A stretch of 15,225 nt of DNA from JAHQVI01 sp050330195 (GCA_050330195.1 JBHJOB010000094.1:1-15225); one strand, 5' to 3'; counted from the stretch's first letter, positions 1 to 6,984 are shown. Made by a program: numbers and translations. The notes: generated from the sequence alone by a model not told the origin.

Positions 1-119
1 ATCCTTGGCCGGACGAACGCTTTGACGTTAGGCACCCGAGGTAGGAGCCGGATGCCTTAATTGGGCGTGTCCGGATCTGTGCGGGGGGCGGCCAGTAATG
101 GCCGTCCCTACCGCGAAAC
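1..119 (+). mobile_element. Group II intron, 3' end only (domains V and VI)
   Basis: This is the 3' tail of a self-splicing retroelement intron; the reverse transcriptase/maturase gene would lie off the left edge. Bases 45-77 fold as domain V: the strand starts GAGCCGGATG with the AGC catalytic triad at 46-48. CCGGA (48-52) pairs with TCCGG (70-74), a two-base bulge falls at about 67-68, and an upper stem follows. Directly behind it, 81-114 form a long domain VI hairpin: GCGG/CCGC, GGGG/TCCC and CGGCCA/TGGCCG capped by a GTAA tetraloop. The unpaired TA at 109-110 supplies a candidate branch-point A, eight or nine bases before a plausible intron end at about 118-119 (ending AC). The domain V loop is not a GNRA loop as I read it, and the exact class and 3' splice site are uncertain. 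The call rests on the order, size and adjacency of the two helices and on recalled similarity to bacterial intron ends. Confidence 0.72.
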
Positions 120-133
120 CCGGACGGCTTTTT
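120..133 (+). terminator. Possible 3' arm and T-tract of a terminator interrupted by the intron
   Basis: Just after the inferred intron end the sequence reads CCGGACGGC followed by five T, which looks like the right arm and U-tract of an intrinsic terminator. The matching left arm should lie in the 5' exon, outside the window. GGACGGC could also pair with GCCGTCC at 102-108 of intron domain VI, so the resemblance may be accidental. Confidence 0.3.
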
Positions 134-233
134 CGCTTGCGCGCCTGCTCTAAACTGTTGAAAGCGATGATTGTTCACGATCCTGGATCAGATGAATTCC
201 GATCACCGTCATCCACCTTGAAGGCACGATGAT

Positions 234-1061
234 ATGACAGCGCAGCAGATCGCGGATACCCCATCGCGCAGACCCGGCAATGATGGTCTGAGCGATATTG
301 CGGGACTGGCCGCGGGGCTCGTCGGCGTCATCATTTTCGGCCTGACCTTGCCGATGACGCATTTCGCGCTCGACGGCTTCGACATCTATGCGATCGGGCT
401 GGGCCGCGCCATTCCGGCAGCGCTGATCGCCGGGGCGATCCTCGCGGCGACCCGCCAACCGGTTCCCCCGCGCGCCCTGTGGCCGCAAGTCTTCGCGGCG
501 GCTGCGGGCGCGATTTTCGCCGGCGAGCGCCCATCACCCGCGTTCTGGCTGGCCGGCATTGCCGGGTCGGCGCTGGTGCTGATCTTCGCCATGGTTGAAG
601 CGGGGGATTTCACGCTCGAACTGGCCGATCTGCTTCTGGTTGGCGCGGTTGTCTCCGCCGGTGTCGGCTATGCATTCTGCGGCACTCTTGCAGGAAGGCT
701 CGGCGGCTGGCAGACCATCTCATGGGCGTTGGTGTTCAGCCTGCCGGTCCTGATCCCGGCCACCTTTATTCTCGCGGACCCGGTGCCCCTGGATGCATCG
801 GCGAAAGCGTGGGCGGGCTTCTTCTATGTGTCGCTGGGAAGCCAGTTCATCGGATTTTTCTTCTGGATCAAGGGGATGGAGCTGGCAGGCATCGCGAGAA
901 CCGGCCAGCTTCAACTGCTTCAGCCATTCATCACGCTCGCCGGTGCGGCGCTTCTCCTGGGCGAGACTGTCGGCTTGCGTCACGCAGCGTTTGCCCTTGC
1001 AATTATTGCCGTGGTCTTTATCGGACGGCAACTGCGTGTGGAAAGGACAATTCGGCCATGA
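234..1061 (+). CDS. DMT-superfamily (EamA) permease, internally shortened
   Basis: This is a membrane protein of the drug/metabolite transporter superfamily, whose members move amino acids, sugars or other metabolites across the inner membrane; the substrate cannot be told. It has 275 residues. Hydrophobic segments are clear at about 22-46, 50-71 and 103-121, and the second EamA repeat (about 128-267) looks complete, with a QLQLLQPFITL segment near 225-235 typical of the family. In the first repeat the chain passes from the start of the third segment (near residue 92) straight to the AGERPSPAFW motif that normally follows the fourth segment. Roughly 30-40 residues, about two membrane spans, seem to be missing while the frame is kept. 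An AAGG lies nine bases before the ATG. The stop overlaps the next start (ATGA), suggesting cotranscription with the thioesterase. It may be non-functional or altered in topology. Confidence 0.8.
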   Translation: MTAQQIADTPSRRPGNDGLSDIAGLAAGLVGVIIFGLTLPMTHFALDGFDIYAIGLGRAIPAALIAGAILAATRQPVPPRALWPQVFAAAAGAIFAGERPSPAFWLAGIAGSALVLIFAMVEAGDFTLELADLLLVGAVVSAGVGYAFCGTLAGRLGGWQTISWALVFSLPVLIPATFILADPVPLDASAKAWAGFFYVSLGSQFIGFFFWIKGMELAGIARTGQLQLLQPFITLAGAALLLGETVGLRHAAFALAIIAVVFIGRQLRVERTIRP

Positions 1062-1510
1062 CGGACGGCAAGGCGAGACAGCCCTTTGGACGGCGCGACG
1101 ATTACCGGCATTTCACGGCAATCACGACCCGATGGCTGGACAATGACGTCTATGGCCACATCAACAATGTGGTTTATTACGCCTTCTTCGACACGGTCGT
1201 GAACCGGTATCTTATCGAGGGCGGTTTTCTCGATCTGGAGAACAGCGACACGATCGGGCTGGTGGTGGAAACAGGCTGCCGCTATGCAAGGCCGCTTGCG
1301 TTTCCCGAGTCGGTAACGGGGGCATTGCGTGTCGCGCATCTCGGCACGAGTTCGGTGCGCTATGAAGTCGGTCTGTTTCGCGGCGATGACGACAGCGTGG
1401 CGGCGGAGGGCTATTTCGTCCATGTCTATGTGGATCGCGAGACGCGCCGTCCCCGGCCCTTACCCGAGGCGCTGAAGCAACTTCTGGAGCCGCTGCGAAC
1501 CGGCGAATGA
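1058..1510 (+). CDS. Hotdog-fold acyl-CoA thioesterase (4HBT/YbgC type)
   Basis: Predicted cytoplasmic thioesterase of 150 residues that hydrolyses an acyl-CoA, or possibly an acyl-ACP, to the free acid. The family signature is at residues 26-41: RWLDND, then YGHINN, then VVYYAFFD. By alignment with 4-hydroxybenzoyl-CoA thioesterase, Asp30 of the DND is the expected catalytic acid. The rest of the chain fits a single hotdog domain of normal length. The ATG at 1058 overlaps the permease stop in ATGA, so translation is probably coupled. A longer in-frame reading beginning at 722 lies inside the permease gene and lacks family similarity before this ATG, so I use 1058. The natural acyl substrate is unknown. 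Pairing with a DMT permease could mean export of the product, but the permease looks damaged. Confidence 0.88.
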   Translation: MTDGKARQPFGRRDDYRHFTAITTRWLDNDVYGHINNVVYYAFFDTVVNRYLIEGGFLDLENSDTIGLVVETGCRYARPLAFPESVTGALRVAHLGTSSVRYEVGLFRGDDDSVAAEGYFVHVYVDRETRRPRPLPEALKQLLEPLRTGE

Positions 1511-1529
1511 GGTTTTCCACTTCCCCTTG

Positions 1530-1550
1530 GCGGCAAGTGCGGCGTGCCGC
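1530..1550. terminator. Hairpin between convergent genes, possible terminator
   Basis: GCGGCA at 1530-1535 pairs with TGCCGC at 1545-1550 around a nine-base loop. It sits between the stop of the thioesterase gene and the stop of the convergent glutathione S-transferase gene (1551). There is no T-tract on either side, so termination here would be weak or Rho-assisted. Confidence 0.3.
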
Positions 1551-2186
1551 TCAGGACTGCTGAGCCGCAGCCAGTTCCTGATCCCGGGCCATGCTCCGCT
1601 GAAGGGCGGGGCGCGCCGCAAGGCGGCCGGCATAAGCCTCGAATTCCGGCTTTTTCGGGAAGATGCCGAACATCAAGCCATAGCGCACAGCGGAGCCGAC
1701 AACCACGTCCGCTGCCGTGAAGCGCTCGCCAAGCAGGTAGTCGCCCTGGGAGACGGCGTCCGTCAGCACACTCATGACAGTGTCGAAATCGCCATGACCA
1801 ACGGTTGAGGGATTGAGGAGCGGGCGGTCGAAGGCGCGGTCGGCCATCACCGGCTCGATACAGCTCGGGCTGAAGAACAGCCAGCGCAGATAAGCGCCGC
1901 GCGCCGGATCGCCGATAGCGGGAGCAAGCCCCGCCTGGGAAAACTCGTCGGCCAGATAACAGCAGATGGCGGCTGATTCGGTCACGACCGTGCCGCGATG
2001 CTTTATGGCCGGAACCTTGCCCATCGGATTGATGGCGAGATAGGAGGCAGATTTATGATCGCCCTTTTGCAGATTGAAGATCTCGAGCTTGTGCGGCGCA
2101 CCCAGCTCTTCCAGCATCCAGGCAACGGTGGCGGCCCGGCTGTGCGGGGCGTAGTAGAAAGTCAGATCATCAGACTCTGCGGCCAT
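1551..2186 (-). CDS. Glutathione S-transferase family protein
   Basis: Cytoplasmic GST-like protein of 211 residues, the usual length for bacterial family members. The N-terminal thioredoxin-fold domain (about 8-82) begins FYYAPHSRAAT with Ser16 where beta-class enzymes carry Cys or Ser. It has the cis-proline motif at NPMGKVPAI (53-61) and the Glu70-Ser71 pair that binds the gamma-glutamyl group of glutathione. The helical C-terminal domain (about 95-205) contains LLGERFTAADVVVG with the (S/T)xxD N-capping box at Thr157-Asp160. The start chosen is the ATG at 2186, preceded by GGGAG at eight bases; an in-frame TTG and GTG lie slightly upstream. Detoxifying or other conjugating activity is a family inference; many such proteins have no known substrate. 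It lies 77 bases downstream of ialB on the same strand. Confidence 0.88.
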   Translation of the reverse strand: MAAESDDLTFYYAPHSRAATVAWMLEELGAPHKLEIFNLQKGDHKSASYLAINPMGKVPAIKHRGTVVTESAAICCYLADEFSQAGLAPAIGDPARGAYLRWLFFSPSCIEPVMADRAFDRPLLNPSTVGHGDFDTVMSVLTDAVSQGDYLLGERFTAADVVVGSAVRYGLMFGIFPKKPEFEAYAGRLAARPALQRSMARDQELAAAQQS

Positions 2187-2209
2187 CACGCTATCTCCCA
2201 ACGGAAGCG

Positions 2210-2234
2210 CCCGGCCGCCAGCGAGGCGACCGGG
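2210..2234 (-). terminator. GC-rich hairpin between ialB and the GST gene
   Basis: On the minus strand, CCCGGTCGCC pairs with GGCGGCCGGG around a five-base loop: ten pairs, one of them a G-U wobble that would be a C-A mismatch on the other strand. The structure therefore favours the minus-strand RNA, 30 bases after the ialB stop. No strong T-tract follows. It could be a partial terminator or an mRNA 3'-end stabiliser. Confidence 0.4.
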
Positions 2235-2263
2235 AATAAATTCACTCCAAAGCCTGAGCAGGA

Positions 2264-2923
2264 TTACTGCTTCTTCTTCTCGGCTTCTTCCTGGGCCTGC
2301 TTCGCCAGCGCCATCTGACGGTCACGGATCTGGATCATCAGCTGCTTGCGGGCTTCCTTGTATTTCGCATTGTCAACGGCCTGGCCCGTCAGAGCCTGGT
2401 TGAAGCCGTTCAGCGGAACCGGGAAACCGATGGCCTTGCCTGCAAGATTGATGGCAGCGACGACGACCTGCTTGCCCTTTTTCATCTGGTCGATGAGGGC
2501 CGGAGTCGCTTCGGCTTCAGCCGTGCAGCCAGCAACGTGGCAGAGCGTGTATTGCAGCTTGACCGGCTCGTTTTCGTCCACCTTGAGCTGAACGCCCGGC
2601 GGCAGCGCCATGCCGAGCGGAACCATGACCATGAGGGCCTGCTGGTCCTGGCCCTGGACCTCGCGGACCGCAGCCGAAATGAGAACGCGCCCGCTATTGC
2701 CGTCGAGACGCTCATGATGCGTCAGGCAGACATTCATATTCTTCTCGGGCTCGCTCAGATTGGGCGTCTGTTCGCAAAGCTTGACCCAGGCGCTCTGCGG
2801 CTCCTCCTTGTCCTGCGCGACGGCAGGCATGACGGCAAAACTTGCTCCAAGCGCAAGTGCAAACGTTAAGATACCAGCGCGCACGCCCGTTCTCCCCTTA
2901 CCTTCAACTCTTTCTGCAACCAT
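2264..2923 (-). CDS. ialB: Invasion-associated locus B (IalB) family secreted protein
   Basis: Predicted periplasmic protein of 219 residues with an IalB domain, a family widespread in Rhizobiales and named from a Bartonella erythrocyte-invasion locus. In free-living relatives the role is unknown, so virulence should not be assumed. Residues 1-36 form a signal peptide: a basic start, a hydrophobic stretch LTFALALGASFAVM, and a cleavage site after AVA. The mature part (about 40-180) carries four cysteines at 50, 66, 128 and 133, able to form two disulfides, and the LQYTLCHVAGCTAE segment typical of the family. The C-terminus after 185 is a highly charged helix rich in Lys, Gln and Glu. The ATG at 2923 follows AAAGG by about ten bases. 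It is divergent from the YejA-type gene across a 381-base gap. Confidence 0.85.
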   Translation of the reverse strand: MVAERVEGKGRTGVRAGILTFALALGASFAVMPAVAQDKEEPQSAWVKLCEQTPNLSEPEKNMNVCLTHHERLDGNSGRVLISAAVREVQGQDQQALMVMVPLGMALPPGVQLKVDENEPVKLQYTLCHVAGCTAEAEATPALIDQMKKGKQVVVAAINLAGKAIGFPVPLNGFNQALTGQAVDNAKYKEARKQLMIQIRDRQMALAKQAQEEAEKKKQ

Positions 2924-3304
2924 TTCATCGACCTTTCAAATCGCTTGTGAGCGTAAGCTGGATCAATCCGCTTACGATGTCAGATCCCAATCGGTCAATC
3001 GAGATCCCATCGCCCACGCGCTCCCGAAACCTGATGCGTCGCGATCACGCTCCATCTTACCGGCGTCCAATCATTCAAATGAGGCATTCGCATGGCAACG
3101 GCCCGAGGATCGTTATAGCTCCACAGTTCCATCCCGAGGGAGCGGCCAGCGAAAAGCTCCCTCCCGGTGAACGCATCCTACATAGCACGCCAGCCATACA
3201 AGGCGATTGCAAAGGGGCATCAGTATGGCGGTTTTCTGCTCCGAAAATATGTTATGCGGGAAGCTGGAACAGCGAATCCGGCTTCGGCAATCGAGGGACC
3301 GACC
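2924..3304. other. 381-base intergenic region between divergent genes
   Basis: The region must hold the promoters of ialB (minus) and the peptide-binding protein gene (plus), but I could not assign convincing -35/-10 boxes. It contains one notable hairpin: GAGGGAGC (3136-3143) with GCTCCCTC (3156-3163) around a 12-base loop, on the plus-strand leader side. The reading frame of the downstream gene happens to stay open back to 3167, but the encoded residues look like no signal peptide or known domain. GAGGGA at 3293-3298 is the ribosome binding site for the start at 3305. Confidence 0.5.
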
Positions 3305-5137
3305 ATGAGAACCCCATCCGCCTGGGCAGCAGGCCATTGTCTCACCTGTCTTTTTATTCTGATCGCGGCGGCTCGGATTGCCAGCGCGGAGCCCAGCCAC
3401 GGCATCGCCATGCACGGTGCGCCGAAATATGACGCCGGTTTTTCCCATTTCGATTACGTCAATCCCGATGCGCCAAAGGGCGGCAACATCGCCTTCGGCG
3501 CGACGGGCTCCTTCGACAGCCTTAACCAACTCATAATAAAAGGAAATGCCGCGCCGGGAATGCGTGAATATGTTCACGAGAGCCTCCTGGCGCGATCCTA
3601 CGATGAAGCCTTTTCGCTCTACGGGTTGCTTGCTGAAACTATCGAAACACCGGAGGACCGTTCCTGGGTGACGTTCCAACTCCGGCCGGAGGCGCGGTTT
3701 TCGGACGGCAAGCCCGTCACCGTCGATGATGTGATTTTCACGCTGGAGTTGCTTCGCGAGAAAGGGCGTCCTTACCATCGGACCTATTATTCGAAGGTGG
3801 AGACAATCGAGCGGATTGGCGAGCGCGGGATAAAACTGATTTTCGCGGGAGGCGGCGATCGGGAAATGCCGCTGATCATGGGATTGATGCCGATCCTGGC
3901 GAAACATGCCGTCGATCCGGCAACGTTCGAGAAAACAAGCCTTGCGGCGCCGATAGGCAGCGGGCCGTACATCGTGGATCAGGTCGATCCGGGCGTCCGG
4001 CTGGTTCTCAAGCGCAATCCCGACTATTGGGGACGCAATCTGCCGGTTACTCGCGGCCTCCATAATTTCGACCGCATCCAGTATGAGTTCTATCGCGACG
4101 GCAACACGATGTTCGAGGCCTTCAAGAAGGGGCTGATCGACATCCGCGTGGAAGGCGATCCGGGCGTATGGGCGCGGGATTACAATTTCCCCGCCGCTAA
4201 CGATGGCCGTGTGGTCAAGCAGGAGTTCGAACAGCAGACGCCTGCCGGGATGAACGGGCTGGCCTTCAACATGCGCAAAGCCATCTTTGCCGACGCACGT
4301 GTCCGCCGGGCTCTGACCCTGCTCTTCGACTTCGAATGGATGAACGCCAATCTCTACTTCGGGCTCTATGAGCGGACGCAGAGCTTCTTCCACGGCTCGG
4401 AGCTGTCGTCATTCGGCCGTCCCACCGACGAACGCGAGCGGGCCCTGCTTGCGCCATTTCCCGGCGCGGTGCTTCCCGCGGCGATGGACGGGACGCTCAA
4501 GCAGCCCGTCACCGACGGTTCGGGACGCGACCGGCAGAACCGGCGCGAAGCGCTGCGCCTGCTCAAGGAAGCCGGTTACGAACTTCGGGACGGCGCAATG
4601 ACACGTGCCGAAACGGGTGTGCCGCTGGCTTTCGAGATGCTGGCGGCGACCCGCGATCAGGAGCGGCTGTTTCTGAACTATGCGCGGTCATTGAAACAGG
4701 CGGGAATCGAGGTGAGCATCCGGCAGGTTGACTCGGCGCAATATTGGGCGCGCAAAACCAGCTTCGATTTCGATGTGATCCAGCACGCATGGGGCGCGTC
4801 GCTGTCGCCGGGCAACGAGCAGATTTTCCGCTGGTCCTCGGATGCGGCCGAAACGGAGGGCAGCTTCAACTATCCGGGCGTGAAAAACCCGGCCGCCGAC
4901 GCGATGATCGAGGCTTTGCTCAGCGCGAAGAGCCGCGAGGAATTCGTCTCGGCCGTGCGCGCCTTCGACCGCGTGCTGATGAGCGGCGCCTATGTCCTGC
5001 CGCTTTATAACCTGCCGAAACAATGGGTCGCTCACTGGCGCAAGCTGCGCCATCCGGAGGTCACTCCGCTCTACGGCTATCAGGTCGACAGCTGGTGGAT
5101 CGACGAAATCGGGAAAGACGGCGCAACGACAAATTAG
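3305..5137 (+). CDS. Extracellular solute-binding protein family 5, YejA-like
   Basis: Periplasmic peptide-binding protein of the SBP_bac_5 (oligopeptide/DppA/YejA) family, 610 residues, close to the E. coli YejA length. The N-terminus MRTPSAWAAG is followed by a hydrophobic run and a signal-peptidase site after ASA at residue 28. The mature chain starts with HGIAMHG and FDYVNPDAPKGG, diagnostic of the YejA branch whose member feeds microcin C and other oligopeptides to YejBEF. The family core follows (VTFQLRPEARFSDGKPVT, then VDDVIFTLELL, and later LVLKRNPDYWG). The chain ends normally (YNLPKQWVAHW, then YQVDSWWIDE). The ATG at 3305 is chosen for the GAGGGA six bases upstream and the signal peptide; the frame stays open to 3167 without added meaning. 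No permease or ATPase genes lie beside it, so it must use components encoded elsewhere. Confidence 0.88.
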   Translation: MRTPSAWAAGHCLTCLFILIAAARIASAEPSHGIAMHGAPKYDAGFSHFDYVNPDAPKGGNIAFGATGSFDSLNQLIIKGNAAPGMREYVHESLLARSYDEAFSLYGLLAETIETPEDRSWVTFQLRPEARFSDGKPVTVDDVIFTLELLREKGRPYHRTYYSKVETIERIGERGIKLIFAGGGDREMPLIMGLMPILAKHAVDPATFEKTSLAAPIGSGPYIVDQVDPGVRLVLKRNPDYWGRNLPVTRGLHNFDRIQYEFYRDGNTMFEAFKKGLIDIRVEGDPGVWARDYNFPAANDGRVVKQEFEQQTPAGMNGLAFNMRKAIFADARVRRALTLLFDFEWMNANLYFGLYERTQSFFHGSELSSFGRPTDERERALLAPFPGAVLPAAMDGTLKQPVTDGSGRDRQNRREALRLLKEAGYELRDGAMTRAETGVPLAFEMLAATRDQERLFLNYARSLKQAGIEVSIRQVDSAQYWARKTSFDFDVIQHAWGASLSPGNEQIFRWSSDAAETEGSFNYPGVKNPAADAMIEALLSAKSREEFVSAVRAFDRVLMSGAYVLPLYNLPKQWVAHWRKLRHPEVTPLYGYQVDSWWIDEIGKDGATTN

Positions 5138-5234
5138 AGCGAGGTCCGATAAAATGGGCGCCATTTTTCGGAAAAGACCGAGCTTGAAGCAAACAGGAGA
5201 TCGAGATCGTTTCCGACTGAAACGATTTCGATCT
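5138..5234. repeat. Palindromic repeat element, copy A
   Basis: A 16-pair stem-loop at 5198-5234: AGATCGA, a G-T wobble, and ATCGTTTC on the left, mirrored by GAAACGAT and TCGATCT on the right, with the five-base loop CGACT. Upstream of it, 5138-5196 match copy B (8642-8722) in two blocks: GCGAGGTCCGATAAAA-like just after the stop codon, and the 18 identical bases CGAGCTTGAAGCAAACAG (5179-5196). It fills the gap between two convergent stop codons and overlaps the last two bases of the minus-strand gene. No T-tract, so it is a dispersed element rather than a classical terminator. Confidence 0.75.
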
Positions 5235-5610
5235 AATTCAGATCCTGCACGCGCATCACGCGGAAGGTCCGCAGGCTGTCATCGTCGTGATCCTTGATCG
5301 AGACGTATTCGCCGGGGAGGAACGGATGGCTTGAAAAGCGGTATCCGGCTTCGTCGTCGTCAGGGTCGCCATGAATATCGTAGTGGAACGCCCAATGTCC
5401 GCCCGGCTTGCGCACGAGATGGCCGTTTTCGTGGTCCTCGTCGCCCCAGAACCGCGTGACGCGGCATTCGCTGCGTCTTGTCTTCCAGCCGGCAGGATCG
5501 AGGTGTCCCTCTTCGTTCAGCGGCGCGACGAATTCATAGCCATGCCGATGACTGCCCTCAGGAAATTCGTGATCACGGGCCAGTTCGAGCCGGATCTTTT
5601 TCAGCGACAT
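5233..5610 (-). CDS. Uncharacterised small acidic/His-rich protein
   Basis: A 125-residue soluble protein with no signal peptide or membrane segment; I recognise no characterised family. It looks like a conserved hypothetical protein, not a chance frame: GGGAGA sits six bases before the ATG at 5610, and codon use resembles its neighbours. The sequence MSLKKIRLELARDHEFPEGS is followed by a His/Tyr-containing strand (HRHGYEFVAPL). After that come a central acidic/His stretch (FWGDEDHENGH), a second one (HYDIHGDPDDDEAGYRF), and a C-terminal part EYVSIKDHDDDSLRTFRVM that could be a small beta-barrel. The clustered His and Asp/Glu could bind a metal, but that is only a suggestion. The frame is open up to 5835, but upstream residues look non-coding. 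It is divergent from hemH with a possible FNR/FixK box roughly midway. Confidence 0.75.
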   Translation of the reverse strand: MSLKKIRLELARDHEFPEGSHRHGYEFVAPLNEEGHLDPAGWKTRRSECRVTRFWGDEDHENGHLVRKPGGHWAFHYDIHGDPDDDEAGYRFSSHPFLPGEYVSIKDHDDDSLRTFRVMRVQDLN

Positions 5611-5745
5611 GTTCAATCTCCCGATATGTGCAAAGGACACAAGACGCATGAGCAAGGAGCAAGCTTGCCCATTATCTGACCGTCCGAGCATGCCATTTTC
5701 GACGCCGGACCATACCGATCCATAAAATAGCCTGAAAGGCAGGCA

Positions 5746-5759
5746 TTGATCTGGCTCAA
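5746..5759. promoter_or_regulatory. Candidate FNR/FixK-type binding site
   Basis: TTGATCTGGCTCAA matches the palindromic FNR/FixK/FnrL consensus TTGAT-N4-ATCAA at nine of ten defined positions, and a CTGG spacer fits known rhizobial sites as I recall them. It lies 133 bases before the hemH start and 136 bases before the divergent small gene. Oxygen control of haem genes by this regulator family is established in alphaproteobacteria; control of these two genes is inferred. One such near-match would be expected by chance about every 30 kb. Confidence 0.45.
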
Positions 5760-5891
5760 AGGGGGGAGCAATCGCCGGAATCTTTTTCCAAGCCCTATGA
5801 TAAAACAGCGCGCCCCCTTGTTCTTTCCAACTCATCTCCCTAAACCTTTGAGCTCAACCGGAATTTCCAGAAAGCGTCGTGCTAGCCACTC

Positions 5892-6917
5892 ATGGTTCAT
5901 TCTTCCGCCGTTAACCATCCTCCTGTCCGTCACGGCAAGATCGGCGTACTGATCGTCAATCTCGGCACGCCCGACGCGACGGATTACTGGCCGATGCGCC
6001 GCTATCTGAAGGAATTTCTGTCCGATCGCCGCGTGATCGAGGAAAATCGGGTGATCTGGTGGTTCATTTTGAACGGGCCGATCCTGACCAAGCGGCCCTT
6101 CTCGTCCGGCGAGGCCTACAAGGCGATCTGGAACACGGAGCGGGACGAGTCGCCGCTGCGCACGATTACCCGGAGCCAGGCCGAGATCCTGTCGGGCAAT
6201 TTCGCCGAGCATGGCCAGATCGTCGTTGACTGGGCGATGCGTTACGGCAATCCGTCCATGGACTCGCGACTGAAGCACTTGCAGGCTGAGGGATGCGAGC
6301 GCATCCTGCTGGTTCCGCTCTATCCGCAATATTCGGCGGCAACCACCGCGACCGTTTGCGACAAGGCCTTCGACAGTCTGAAGACGATGCGCTGGCAGCC
6401 GAGCCTGCGGGTCGCGCCGCCCTACTACGACGATCCCGGCTATATCGAGGCGCTGGCGCAATCCATGCGGACGAGCCTTGCCTCACTCGATTTCGAACCG
6501 GAGATGGTCATCGCATCCTATCATGGCCTGCCGCTGGAATATTTCCAGAAGGGCGATCCCTATCACTGTCATTGCGTGAAGACGACGCGGCTGCTGCGCG
6601 AGACGCTGGGCTGGGACGAGAAAAAACTGATCCACACATTCCAGTCCCGCTTCGGGAAGGCGGAATGGCTCCAGCCCTATACCGACAAGACCATCGAGCG
6701 GCTGGCGCAGGACGGCGTCAAGCGGATAGCCGTCATAACGCCCGGCTTTGCCTCGGACTGCGTCGAGACGCTGGAAGAAATCGCAATGCAGGGCAAGGAA
6801 AGCTTCGAGGAATATGGCGGCGAGCACTTTGCGGCGCTTCCCTGCCTCAATGACAGCGCCGAGGGCATGCAGTTCCTGAGCGGCCACATCCGCCGCGAAT
6901 TGCAGGGCTGGATCTAA
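5892..6917 (+). CDS. hemH: Ferrochelatase (protoporphyrin ferrochelatase)
   Basis: Inserts Fe2+ into protoporphyrin IX, the last step of protohaem synthesis, in the cytoplasm or at the inner face of the membrane. The protein has 341 residues, normal for the bacterial enzyme. It opens with IGVLIVNLGTPDA (17-29). Further landmarks are FLSDRRVIE (42-50), LVPLYPQYSAATTATV (140-155), the SYHG motif with the metal-site His211 (209-212), GDPYHCHC (221-228) and FQSRFG (250-255). The second active-site motif is DCVETLEEI with Glu292. The CHC pair in GDPYHCHC is of interest, but the C-terminal cysteines of the [2Fe-2S] ferrochelatases of Caulobacter type are absent, so I do not predict a cluster. The ribosome binding site before 5892 is weak. 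The gene is monocistronic by its strong terminator at 6985. Confidence 0.96.
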   Translation: MVHSSAVNHPPVRHGKIGVLIVNLGTPDATDYWPMRRYLKEFLSDRRVIEENRVIWWFILNGPILTKRPFSSGEAYKAIWNTERDESPLRTITRSQAEILSGNFAEHGQIVVDWAMRYGNPSMDSRLKHLQAEGCERILLVPLYPQYSAATTATVCDKAFDSLKTMRWQPSLRVAPPYYDDPGYIEALAQSMRTSLASLDFEPEMVIASYHGLPLEYFQKGDPYHCHCVKTTRLLRETLGWDEKKLIHTFQSRFGKAEWLQPYTDKTIERLAQDGVKRIAVITPGFASDCVETLEEIAMQGKESFEEYGGEHFAALPCLNDSAEGMQFLSGHIRRELQGWI

Positions 6918-6984
6918 CCTGCCGCCCTGTTTTGGCAGCGATATGCTTGTTACTATTTTTGAGCACAACCGTCTTGCGCATTAT

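Noticed and set aside
1..119. Riboswitch, 6S RNA or RNase P RNA at the left edge
   Set aside because: None of the conserved cores of those RNAs is present; the two adjacent helices fit group II intron domains V and VI better.
179..192. Half-copy of the palindromic repeat upstream of the permease (GATCCTGGATCAGA)
   Set aside because: The match to the repeat arm is short and no second arm or loop is present, so chance is likely.
722..1057. N-terminal extension of the thioesterase through the permease gene
   Set aside because: It overlaps the permease in another frame and has no hotdog-family similarity before the ATG at 1058.
3167..3304. N-terminal extension of 46 codons for the YejA-type protein
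   Set aside because: The signal peptide and a GAGGGA ribosome binding site place the start at 3305; the extension would bury the signal sequence.
3113..4393. Minus-strand open frame of 426 codons opposite the peptide-binding protein gene
   Set aside because: The plus strand carries a complete family-5 binding protein here. The minus frame shows no coherent domain and is a typical GC-rich shadow.
5611..5835. N-terminal extension of the small acidic/His-rich protein
   Set aside because: A good ribosome binding site precedes the ATG at 5610, and upstream codons run through the divergent promoter region.
5892..6917. [2Fe-2S] cluster in ferrochelatase suggested by the CHC pair
   Set aside because: The C-terminal cysteines that bind the cluster in Caulobacter-type enzymes are missing in this sequence.
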